The position numbers and the translations under genes were made by a program. This document shows positions 55,184 to 64,000 of a DNA stretch of 64,000 nucleotides, one piece after another (position 1 is the first letter of the stretch; every line of letters starts with the position of its first letter). The notes below the pieces were generated by a model. That model saw only the letters and a list, made by a program, of their open reading frames with translations. It had not been told where the DNA came from and ran no database searches. The stretch lies in assembly GCA_002842755.1 (NCBI GenBank), contig PHDU01000005.1, positions 1 through 64,000 on the forward strand, in the 5' to 3' direction. The DNA is from Bacteroidetes bacterium HGW-Bacteroidetes-1. GTDB taxonomy: Bacteria; Bacteroidota; Bacteroidia; Bacteroidales; F082.

Positions 55184-58100
55184 TAGTTTATACCAAGCCT
55201 TTCTTCGATAATTCTCATTTTATCAGATAGGGAGCCGATGCATGATTTTAGTTCAATATTTTCATTTTTCAGATATTCGATACATGTATCATGAACCTGA
55301 ACATTTTCATCAATTTCCTGTGCAGCTTTTAAAGCAATACCATCAAGAGTGTAGTAACCATCGTCTGCGAATGTTAAACCCCATGCTCTTGATACATCTT
55401 CTGCTGTTGGTGCTATAAATTCATCAAACCCACGTTGGTTACAATCGGCCCACAACCATTTCTGAATACATACGGTTCTTAATCCTGGTAATACATAAAT
55501 ATCTTCAAAATTTTGTTTGCGTGTCCTTGTTGATTCATTATAGTAAGCACCATTACCAACTACTGGATATGATGTGGTTGCCTGTCCAACTATTCCATAA
55601 CTCGGGGCAATACCAATAATGGCATGTGAAACTAATGCCTGCCCATAAACACCAAATCTAACTGACGCAAAACCAGTGATGGAACAGTTACATGCAATTG
55701 AATATACACAACCAACCGCGCAAATAGCCATATTTGTTGTTGGGGTATATACATAGAGTGGAATATCTGTGAATGCTCGTATTCTTACTGTCGAAAGAAC
55801 TACCCCCCCACCAACACAAATACTTTCAAAACCATATGCTGTACCAGCACCACTATATATTTTGTTTTCTACATAATCGGTTGCCGTACCAAGCCGAGTA
55901 TGTAAACAGTTTGTACAAACACATATATTCGCAACACAACCAGAACTGGCACATACGGCTCCTGTAAAAGTACCAGATGTAGCACAAATTACACCTTTTA
56001 CATTAAGTACTCCATTGTAATACTGCATATAAGCAGTAGAACCAGAACCAACGTAAAAGAATGGGCAGTTTATTGCTATTGTAGTTCCACTTGGGGCTAC
56101 ATATGCTGTACAAGCAACACCTGCAAGGAATGATGCTCTTGCTGTTGTTTGAGTTACAGAATAACCAAAAGCACATATCCATGTATTACAATCATACATT
56201 TTGCCATGCATTGCATGAGAACCGGCATGTGTGGTGTAAACACCATACGCTGGATATAAATAAACACCAGTTCCACACATATATGTTGGTGTAATAGACC
56301 AACCACCAATCGTACCACATGTTGCGGTTAACGCAGCTGTACAAACAGTTCCTGTAAATGTGCCAGCACTAGCGCATACGGTTCCTGTAAAAGTACCGCT
56401 AGTAGCGCACACCGCCCCGGTAAATGTACCAGATGTAGCACAGATTACACCTTTTACATTAAGTACTCCATCGTAATACTGCATATAAGCAGTAGAACCA
56501 GAACCAACGTAAAAGAATGGACATGTCGCAGCTACAGTTGTCCCACTTGGTAAAGCAACAGTCCCCAATGTAGCAACACCAATTGCAACTGGTAATGATG
56601 GCCCACAAAGACCTACACTGAAACCAACTGCATTTAAGTATGCTCCATTGTAATACATTCTTCCGAGGTTTGTGTAGCCCAATATGGCTGCTGCTGTACA
56701 TGCTCCTACAAATATAGTATAACCAGCCGAACATAAGTAAATTGAACCGGCGCCGGCAGTTATATTATGTAGATAATTTGACCCTATCGTCCAACCACCA
56801 ATGGTACCTAGACAAGATGTTATACTACCAGTAAAACAACCACTTGTAGCACATACGGTTCCACAAACAGTCAATGCGCTTCCATTCCATTGTAAACCGC
56901 CAGAAGTTCCACCTAAATAGAAACAACCGGTGTTATTCATGAAGGTTTTCCATGCACCACCATCATAATAACCCATATAATCAGAACCTAAGTAAAGACC
57001 AGCACCAGATGGAGCAGCTGTACAAGCAGGAACTACTCTGGAAATCAACGCACCTGTCGTTGAAAGACCGCGATATATTGCGTTTTGATTGCTTGTATCG
57101 ACATTGACCAATGATGGTGAATAGACATGCATTACTCTTGTGACAGCGGCATTTGACCAGTTCAAATAACGAAGTTTTAAATATTTCGCATTTGCTGGTA
57201 CTTTTGCATGAGATTGCGAATTCAGTCCGCGTGGCACATCTTTGGCAGCAATATATGACGGCATTATATACATTTCATAATCAACCCAAGTCGCGGCTGA
57301 AGCCACACCAGCTACAAAATAAAAGTTATTATTCGCTGTACCGCATGAACCATCCGCAGTAGATAAAGGCCATACATTTAATAGTGTGCAGTTACAATCA
57401 TATACATATAATCCTATGTAATGTGTACCACCAGCGATATCTTTTTTCAGAGACATTGAAAATTTATATGTATGAGATGGGTCTATTTCAGTGTAATTAT
57501 CAGCAATAACTTGAACACATTGATTTGTTGAAATAGCATGTGCTCGTATATTAACACCGTCTTTTGCAACAGTTACAAGACCTGAACATGTAGGCCACCC
57601 ATAAAGGTTATTACTTATCGAATAGTTATTGATAAGTGATGATCCTAAATATGTTTTTGCGCTATAAACACCATTCGGTACACCATCGAGGTTATTAACA
57701 GTAGCTAATGCACCAGCATCACTAAAATTGGCGATACCGCTGCTTCCGATGATAATCGCCCCCTTTAAATTGAGGATACCGCTGACCGTATCATATGTCA
57801 TGTACTGTCCAGTCGGACAACCAACAGCAATGCCATAGGTCACACCCAACGTTCCCCAACCATTAAGATTACCAATTCTCACACGACTTGTTGTTCCAGC
57901 CCAAGGGCTACCAGCATGTGTATAAAGGTCAATATATGGAGCTTGACCATTCATGCAGATACCACCACACCCACAACAACAACCATAGTTTACAACTGCT
58001 TGTCCTTTTGTTGGTGTCCACCCGCAGGTACCACTACACATGATAACAAACATATAATCAAGTGTGGGGTATGCCTGAGAACATCCAATACATGTAACTC

Positions 58101-61056
58101 TCCCCCAAGAATCATTTAAACCATCTTTTACACGCACGATATCATTAACCGCGAATTGTGAAAGACTATCCGAATAAATTGTTGTACATGTACCAGCACT
58201 ATAAGTACCAGCAAAACAATCGAGTGTAACTGCTGGTCTTATCATTGTATGACCACCAACAACACTTATCTCGTCTTTTATAAAGACTGCTGTTCTGATT
58301 GATCCCCTTGCACAAACGTTATTAAATTCTGCATTGCCGATACAATCTATTTTCCAACCACTGTTTCCTGTTACAAAATTGCCTGTTTGCATTATACCTG
58401 TGGCTGTGAGTATTATCCCACATGATGCTGAGTGAATACACCCATTTGTAACGCACCAACCACCAATATTACCTACACATGAATATAAGCAACCTGTAAA
58501 GCAACCAGCACATGCATAAATTGTACCTGTAAAGCAACCAGCACACGCATAAATTGTACCTGATATTTCAACATTACCTGTGTTGCTGATGTTAACAGTT
58601 CTACAAGAACCATTCCATGCTTGGAAACCAGCACAAGTGAGCATTACACCGGAAACAACACCATTTCCAACATTGCAAGCACTTCTAAAGTCTTTGGCTA
58701 TGATCTGTTGAGCTGTTAATTTTTCAGTAGTTACAGATTCAGCTTCGATGTCACCATTTTTAACTTGTAATGGAACAGATGAAGCCGACCAAGCAGACAT
58801 GGCAGATTCATTACCGCTTGTATCTACGGCAATCGCGGCGTAAGTTCTGGCAGCATAGCCAGAACCACGATCAGTATCACTGAATAACTGAGAAGGCCAA
58901 TTTTCATCAAGTAGTTCTTCTGCTGCTATACCAATTTTTCGATAGACTTTAAAATGTGAAAAATCATCAGGAATACCACCAGATACCGTGATGTAAAACG
59001 ACACACCACCGATAATCGGGTTCATATCGGCAACTGTTGGTGTTCCCGGTGCTACAACGTCACCAGTCATTGTTTTAAATGACTCGGCTCCCGGCTGACC
59101 ATAATAATGTTTATCACCAGATTCTATTGCTATATCTGAGTAAATACCAGCAGAACTTATTGAAACAAGTCTGAAGTTGTAATTACCAGCTTCTACGCCC
59201 TTCCAAAGTGCTGATATTCTAGTAGCATCGACTGTAAAATCAAGAGGTCTAAATGATGTATCTGGGTCGCCAACTGGTTTAAAGTAAAGAGCAACTAATT
59301 GAACATTTGTTGTTGGTTTTACAAAAACGACATCAACTCTTGTTTGAATAGTTCCATCGGTCATTTTTTCATTAACAATAGCCAACGAACTCATTGTTGG
59401 TTTCGCTGGTATATTATATGGTGAATACTGACTACCGCTGGTTTCTGCGCCTGTTCCGGGGTCTGTAAACACATAAACAGATGCAGAATATTCTTTAACT
59501 TCTATCGTTGTCTGCTCTTGGTTTCGTTTAATTGATGTAACAACGAACTCTTTTTCTGACCAACCAAAACGCGGCGAAGTAACTTTTACAACTTCACCAG
59601 CATCAAGATCACCAATTCCAACTTCGGTAGTGATTGATGTTCTTTTAAGTTGTTTGGTGATGTTTTTTAAATAATATTGTGCAAGTTTATGGGCTGTTGT
59701 ATCATCTTTAATCAGCTTAAATTCAAGTGTTTCGGTGTTCCACTTATTTATTCTTGCAGCATGTGCGGTATCTTTTAAGTTAGGGTCAAGCAATGGTGAT
59801 TCTTCATGAACACCGGGTTTTTTGTTAAAATCACCACGCTCAAAGTTCCATGAGTAACTAAGCCTGACTCTATTTGTTTGCTCGTCAATATCTGGCTCTT
59901 CCCACGGCGTTAAATCGCAATGAAACCCTTCAGCACCAGTTTCATCAAAATGAACTCCAGATAATACCTTTGTAGCATCAATTGTTAATTTGATTTTGCC
60001 AGCTTCTTCAAGAATGTTACCACGACAACAACGAAGAATTTCATTCAACCATTCACCAAACTCAGCCGTGTTGTCTATTACGCCATCTATCTTAAACCCT
60101 TGATTCGCGCATTCAAGAATAGCATCTGCAAAATCTAAGTCGGCTGTTGGTAAGCCAAGACCGTAACCTTCATAACCTGTTGTTGGCTTGGTCATCAAAT
60201 TATAAAGAATCTGTGCAGGATTTCTTTCTGCATCAGTGTTGCCAGCATTCCTTATACCATAAATATCGGCATAAATCTGGCTTACTTCACCATCTGGCGT
60301 AACAGGATCGGCAGGTTCTTCAATACCACCAACAATTTTATAAAGTTGAATATAAGCAAAACCGGGATATTCTGAGGTTACACCACCAACGACTTCAGGA
60401 CTACCAGAAGACCCTGTTCCATGAAACACTCTGAACTTTATTTCTTCGCTTTCTGGGGTTGGCTTGTAGCCATTTTTACCAGTTGTTACGTCGTAAACAA
60501 GCGTTTTATCGAAATATAGTTTACGAATCCGATACAAAGGCCCAGAACCTATGATGAATTCTGATCTGAAAAGGTTTACCCAAGCCAGAGGGATTCTATC
60601 GACTGTACCAAATGGTATTGGAATAGCATTCCAACTCTCATTTAAACCATTCTGAGAGTAATAATCATATGCTATTTGTGCATCTGGTATGCGACTTTTA
60701 AGATATTCATAGCCGCTTTCCATGACGGTTAGTGATATTTCATCACCAAATGAATTAAGCTTGCTTACTTTACCTGTGAACTTCTGATAATTTTTTGTGC
60801 CTTCTTTAAAAAGGAAGGTCACTTTCATGTTCAGAAAGCCACTAACAGATTCAATCGTGTTGAAATATTGATCTCTGTTGTCTAAGAGCAATTCCATTGA
60901 ACGGATTCTATTACCGTTCTTTTCAGAGATTTCAAATTGTCTGTTAAGATCAAATGTGTTCGCAATGCGAGGTTCCCAGTACCTGTTATCATAATCCAGC
61001 GGCTCTGACGCTAGATAGTATGTTGATGCACCAAAAACAGCAATGACTCTGAGCAT
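55183..61056 (-). CDS. large tail tip/host-specificity protein, Cys-rich C-terminal half and terminal chaperone-like domain
   Basis: 1957 aa; phage tail N-terminus, FnIII-like region, repeats of ATSGTFTG, C-terminal RTRKQNFEDIYVLPGL...IENLKN-like coiled coil. Confidence 0.85.
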   Translation of the reverse strand: MLRVIAVFGASTYYLASEPLDYDNRYWEPRIANTFDLNRQFEISEKNGNRIRSMELLLDNRDQYFNTIESVSGFLNMKVTFLFKEGTKNYQKFTGKVSKLNSFGDEISLTVMESGYEYLKSRIPDAQIAYDYYSQNGLNESWNAIPIPFGTVDRIPLAWVNLFRSEFIIGSGPLYRIRKLYFDKTLVYDVTTGKNGYKPTPESEEIKFRVFHGTGSSGSPEVVGGVTSEYPGFAYIQLYKIVGGIEEPADPVTPDGEVSQIYADIYGIRNAGNTDAERNPAQILYNLMTKPTTGYEGYGLGLPTADLDFADAILECANQGFKIDGVIDNTAEFGEWLNEILRCCRGNILEEAGKIKLTIDATKVLSGVHFDETGAEGFHCDLTPWEEPDIDEQTNRVRLSYSWNFERGDFNKKPGVHEESPLLDPNLKDTAHAARINKWNTETLEFKLIKDDTTAHKLAQYYLKNITKQLKRTSITTEVGIGDLDAGEVVKVTSPRFGWSEKEFVVTSIKRNQEQTTIEVKEYSASVYVFTDPGTGAETSGSQYSPYNIPAKPTMSSLAIVNEKMTDGTIQTRVDVVFVKPTTNVQLVALYFKPVGDPDTSFRPLDFTVDATRISALWKGVEAGNYNFRLVSISSAGIYSDIAIESGDKHYYGQPGAESFKTMTGDVVAPGTPTVADMNPIIGGVSFYITVSGGIPDDFSHFKVYRKIGIAAEELLDENWPSQLFSDTDRGSGYAARTYAAIAVDTSGNESAMSAWSASSVPLQVKNGDIEAESVTTEKLTAQQIIAKDFRSACNVGNGVVSGVMLTCAGFQAWNGSCRTVNISNTGNVEISGTIYACAGCFTGTIYACAGCFTGCLYSCVGNIGGWCVTNGCIHSASCGIILTATGIMQTGNFVTGNSGWKIDCIGNAEFNNVCARGSIRTAVFIKDEISVVGGHTMIRPAVTLDCFAGTYSAGTCTTIYSDSLSQFAVNDIVRVKDGLNDSWGRVTCIGCSQAYPTLDYMFVIMCSGTCGWTPTKGQAVVNYGCCCGCGGICMNGQAPYIDLYTHAGSPWAGTTSRVRIGNLNGWGTLGVTYGIAVGCPTGQYMTYDTVSGILNLKGAIIIGSSGIANFSDAGALATVNNLDGVPNGVYSAKTYLGSSLINNYSISNNLYGWPTCSGLVTVAKDGVNIRAHAISTNQCVQVIADNYTEIDPSHTYKFSMSLKKDIAGGTHYIGLYVYDCNCTLLNVWPLSTADGSCGTANNNFYFVAGVASAATWVDYEMYIMPSYIAAKDVPRGLNSQSHAKVPANAKYLKLRYLNWSNAAVTRVMHVYSPSLVNVDTSNQNAIYRGLSTTGALISRVVPACTAAPSGAGLYLGSDYMGYYDGGAWKTFMNNTGCFYLGGTSGGLQWNGSALTVCGTVCATSGCFTGSITSCLGTIGGWTIGSNYLHNITAGAGSIYLCSAGYTIFVGACTAAAILGYTNLGRMYYNGAYLNAVGFSVGLCGPSLPVAIGVATLGTVALPSGTTVAATCPFFYVGSGSTAYMQYYDGVLNVKGVICATSGTFTGAVCATSGTFTGTVCASAGTFTGTVCTAALTATCGTIGGWSITPTYMCGTGVYLYPAYGVYTTHAGSHAMHGKMYDCNTWICAFGYSVTQTTARASFLAGVACTAYVAPSGTTIAINCPFFYVGSGSTAYMQYYNGVLNVKGVICATSGTFTGAVCASSGCVANICVCTNCLHTRLGTATDYVENKIYSGAGTAYGFESICVGGGVVLSTVRIRAFTDIPLYVYTPTTNMAICAVGCVYSIACNCSITGFASVRFGVYGQALVSHAIIGIAPSYGIVGQATTSYPVVGNGAYYNESTRTRKQNFEDIYVLPGLRTVCIQKWLWADCNQRGFDEFIAPTAEDVSRAWGLTFADDGYYTLDGIALKAAQEIDENVQVHDTCIEYLKNENIELKSCIGSLSDKMRIIEERLGIN
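58492..58557 (-). repeat. 33-nt tandem duplication in the tail gene
   Basis: acctgtaaagcaaccagcacatgcataaattgt x2, one mismatch; encodes TIYACAGCFTG twice. Confidence 0.9.
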
Positions 61057-61068
61057 TAAAGCACCCCG

Positions 61069-61827
61069 TTAAACAATTTCGTCAAACTGGAAACCCATGT
61101 TTAAAACCTTACCCAAGAAGTAATCTCTGGCATAACCTGTATTCGCTCTTACCAGATAAACACTTGTCTTGTCTGTATCAAACTCCAAGTATAACACAAA
61201 TGGCTGATAAGTTTTCACTATTTTATCATACTCTGTTTTGGTGAATTTATCAAGATTACCTGAAAAAACCCTACGAGTTTTTCCTATTTTCTCAACTGAC
61301 ATGTAACCGCTTCTTGGAAATTCAAGAATGGATAGTTTTGGTATCTCATTAACAGAGAATCCTGATTTTGGGTTCCATATCGTTGTAAATGTCCCAACCA
61401 ACATATTACCAACCTTGAAATATGTTGGTTCAAACAATGGGGTTTGTGCAGGTATTCTTAATCGAACATAACGATAGTTCGTTGCTGTAATTTCAACAAA
61501 TCTGTGGATATAAAGCTCATCAGCAACTTCATCGGTAGTTAAACCGGTGACATGTTCTGCGAGAGTCCATGTAGAACCATTTGGGCTTGTTTCTATGTAG
61601 AATTCTGCGAAATTTATTCTATTGATAAAGATTCCGTTATAAGAATACAACCCACCAAGATCATAACGGATAATCTGTTCTGCGATTACTGATGTACTTT
61701 TCCAACACTTTACAGGCTGTAAACTTTTCAAGTTCGATTTTGGAAAGTTTGTATCTTCGGTGGTTGCTGTGATTGTTACAGACGAATCGTTTTCATTCTG
61801 TGGGTAAAAGTCAACTAATTGTTTCAT
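61069..61827 (-). CDS. tail-associated protein with possible galactose-binding (discoidin-like) domain
   Basis: QIIRYDLGGLYSYNGIFI...FYIETSPNGSTWTLAEHV...NYRYVRLRI. Confidence 0.5.
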   Translation of the reverse strand: MKQLVDFYPQNENDSSVTITATTEDTNFPKSNLKSLQPVKCWKSTSVIAEQIIRYDLGGLYSYNGIFINRINFAEFYIETSPNGSTWTLAEHVTGLTTDEVADELYIHRFVEITATNYRYVRLRIPAQTPLFEPTYFKVGNMLVGTFTTIWNPKSGFSVNEIPKLSILEFPRSGYMSVEKIGKTRRVFSGNLDKFTKTEYDKIVKTYQPFVLYLEFDTDKTSVYLVRANTGYARDYFLGKVLNMGFQFDEIV

Positions 61828-61830
61828 GTA

Positions 61831-64000
61831 TTACCTGCCTATCCCAAGCATTTTCTTCTTGTATTCCTCGATAAGAGTCATCGCCTTTGGATCATTGCTT
61901 TTAACAGCTTCCAGCATTCTATCAAGCATCTGCTGGCCGTTTCTGGTAGAACCAACATCTAAAAAGTAGACATCACCCTTAGCTGTCTGTTTTTCTTCGG
62001 CAATTCTCATTCTCATGGTTTCTTCGATCTTACCGAACATATCTTCAAGAGAACGATTCATTTCTTCCGCTTTGGCTTTCATCTTCTCGGCGTTTTCGAT
62101 CATGAGGTTAAACAGGTCATTCTGAGCCGTAAACCATTCTTCAGACTTTTCTTCAGAATTGCCTATTCTTGTCTGTATAACATCCTTATTAAACTGGAAC
62201 CATGCATCATAAGGATCGGAATAGCCAGACATATCTAGTGATGTGCCACCCATTGCATCTTTTAAACCACTCATTTCAGAAGAACCCATGACCTGATTGT
62301 AAAGACTGAAATCTTCCATGTCCTTAATCGTTCCAAGCATTGATGAAGTAAGGTTTCCTTTTCTACCAATAAGCATCAGATCATCGTAAAGGGTTGTTGC
62401 CATCATATTGAAGCCATCAGAAATAGCGTTACCAAACACACCGATGCTTTCATCCGCGACACTCAAATAACCAGATTTAATAACACCATTCACACCACCG
62501 GCAAGTTCTTTGTAGAACTCAGACAATTGAAGTGTGTTATCCAGAAGTGCCATACTTCTATCAAATTCGGTCATTGCAGAATCAGCAATCAAGTTTGTAT
62601 TAACTGTCGCCAATGTATTGTATCTGTCTGTTATTGCGCTATCAACATTGCCCAATAGATTATTTATTGCTGTTTTAGTCAAAGAAATTTGATTACCAAC
62701 AGTTGCAGATTTTATTGTGAGTTCTATATCTTTGTTCAAATCTTCAATAATTTCTTCTAGTGTTTTAGAATACGTATTGATTGTTTCTTGAACTGTTTCT
62801 TCAACCTGCATTGTGTAGTTTATGGTTCCCATTGGAGTACCATTTGCACCCCATTGTTTATCAAGAATGGTACCACCAGCGGCTTTTATGTCTTTGTATG
62901 TTTTCGTAAACCAGTCTACATATGCCTTGTGTGCATCATTCCCAGAAATGAGATCCCCGCGAATACTGGCACGAAGATTTGTAGGAATCTGCATGGTTGC
63001 TTGTAGTGTTTTTGTATTAAAAACACCAGTCCCACGCATTTCACCAAGTTGAGAGTATTTTTGTGAGTATTTTAAAACGTCTTCTTCAGTATATTTACCA
63101 CTTTTGAATTTTTCAATCTCTTTGTATTTTCCTGTTACATCGGCAAGAATAGTTCCTGTAGATGTTGAAGATTGTGCAAGCTGATATATTTCAGCAGCAG
63201 CAGATGAAATAGCACTTATCGTATCTTTTGTAATGGTTTTAAGCTGATTTGATAAATCAACTTCCAAACCAAGTAGATTCATTTTCGATTCATACCACTC
63301 CATTGTACCAGATGTGAATTCTGCATGTCTGGCTTTTTCGATTTCAATAGCAGTTTTCGCCATTGTTATTGAATCTTCGCCAAAGAAACTATTAATATAA
63401 GCCGAGTATTCCATCTGTTTATAAATGGTTTCTTTTTCAAGCTTCAATATCTCTTCTTTTGCTTGCCAGTTGGCGAATTCTTGATCAAGAAGTTGATTGC
63501 GGTAATCATCCATTTTTTCATATTTATCTGCGGCTGTATATGATGATGTAGCATAACGATCATATTCTGTTTTAATCATAGACAACTTTTTGATATCATA
63601 TGACTGCTGTTCTCTCAGCGATTTCAATGAGTTGGTTTCGGCTGTTTTCTGAATAGTTTTCATATTACCATAATGTTGCTGTCCAGCAGACATCAACATC
63701 TTGTAATAACTATCCATCGAATTCAAATAACTGCTTGCATCAGTTGAGGCATGTTTCTCTTTCGGGCCTTTAAACCACCCATCACCAGATTTCCATGTGC
63801 GGTAATCAACGCTACCAAACGAATAATCTTGAATACCAGAAGTATTACCCATGTAATAACCAATAGCGTCAGAACCGCGACGATTTATAGAAGCGGCTCG
63901 TCTTGCGTTGTAATCATCAAGAGATGCTTGAGCACCAGCGGTTTTATCCTTAGTACCACCAAACAAACGTCCGGGTGATGAAAGGAATGACAATGCACCA
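61831..64000 (-). CDS. large structural protein, possibly tail tape-measure C-terminal part, open at window edge
   Basis: Reading frame remains open to the edge; long helical/coiled sequence. Confidence 0.6.
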   Translation of the reverse strand, partial: GALSFLSSPGRLFGGTKDKTAGAQASLDDYNARRAASINRRGSDAIGYYMGNTSGIQDYSFGSVDYRTWKSGDGWFKGPKEKHASTDASSYLNSMDSYYKMLMSAGQQHYGNMKTIQKTAETNSLKSLREQQSYDIKKLSMIKTEYDRYATSSYTAADKYEKMDDYRNQLLDQEFANWQAKEEILKLEKETIYKQMEYSAYINSFFGEDSITMAKTAIEIEKARHAEFTSGTMEWYESKMNLLGLEVDLSNQLKTITKDTISAISSAAAEIYQLAQSSTSTGTILADVTGKYKEIEKFKSGKYTEEDVLKYSQKYSQLGEMRGTGVFNTKTLQATMQIPTNLRASIRGDLISGNDAHKAYVDWFTKTYKDIKAAGGTILDKQWGANGTPMGTINYTMQVEETVQETINTYSKTLEEIIEDLNKDIELTIKSATVGNQISLTKTAINNLLGNVDSAITDRYNTLATVNTNLIADSAMTEFDRSMALLDNTLQLSEFYKELAGGVNGVIKSGYLSVADESIGVFGNAISDGFNMMATTLYDDLMLIGRKGNLTSSMLGTIKDMEDFSLYNQVMGSSEMSGLKDAMGGTSLDMSGYSDPYDAWFQFNKDVIQTRIGNSEEKSEEWFTAQNDLFNLMIENAEKMKAKAEEMNRSLEDMFGKIEETMRMRIAEEKQTAKGDVYFLDVGSTRNGQQMLDRMLEAVKSNDPKAMTLIEEYKKKMLGIGR

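Noticed and set aside
55773-58119. His/Asn/Thr-rich plus-strand ORFs and minus-strand ORF 56459..56734 inside the tail gene
   Set aside because: Alternate-frame readings of the repetitive 1957-aa tail gene; no independent support.
55183-58800. Genetic-code reassignment of UGU/UGC as explanation for the Cys-rich tail protein
   Set aside because: Cys is at normal frequency and in sensible zinc or conserved motifs in other genes of the window.
55183-64000. Diversity-generating retroelement acting on the tail protein
   Set aside because: No reverse transcriptase or template/variable repeat pair with adenine-biased differences was seen.
1-64000. CRISPR array
   Set aside because: No regularly spaced direct repeats of CRISPR type were found by eye.

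Overview
The window looks like part of a large, AT-rich tailed-phage genome with a Gram-negative host suggested by the lysis genes. All assignments come from reading the sequence and translations; no database search was run. Layout: (1) 0-30.3 kb, minus strand: replication and recombination genes (flap-type exonuclease, ATP-dependent ligase, split SbcC/Rad50-like ATPase plus SbcD/Mre11-like nuclease, RusA, SSB-like, clamp-like, DnaB-like helicase, family B DNA polymerase with an in-frame intein, clamp loader, RNase HI, SNF2-type helicase), several methyltransferases and two histone Hc1-like proteins. (2) 9.0-11.4 kb, minus strand: an RNA cluster with eight tRNAs and a complete phage-encoded tmRNA (tag ANEESYNAVAA); spacers between the RNA genes are filled by hairpins. 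(3) 30.4-31.2 kb: a non-coding, densely self-complementary region of about 800 nt behind a strong sigma70-like promoter, the best candidate here for an undescribed large structured RNA. (4) 31.2-44.3 kb, plus strand: a train of small unknown genes, a CCA-adding enzyme, a stand-alone TnpB, a ParB-like protein, primase and methyltransferase paralogs, one broken by an apparent 8-nt insertion. (5) 44.3-64 kb, minus strand: a lysis cassette with two nearly fully overlapping membrane-protein ORFs, two endolysin-like enzymes, LPS-type sugar enzymes, a collagen-like fiber and a 1957-aa tail protein whose C-terminal half is strikingly cysteine-rich.
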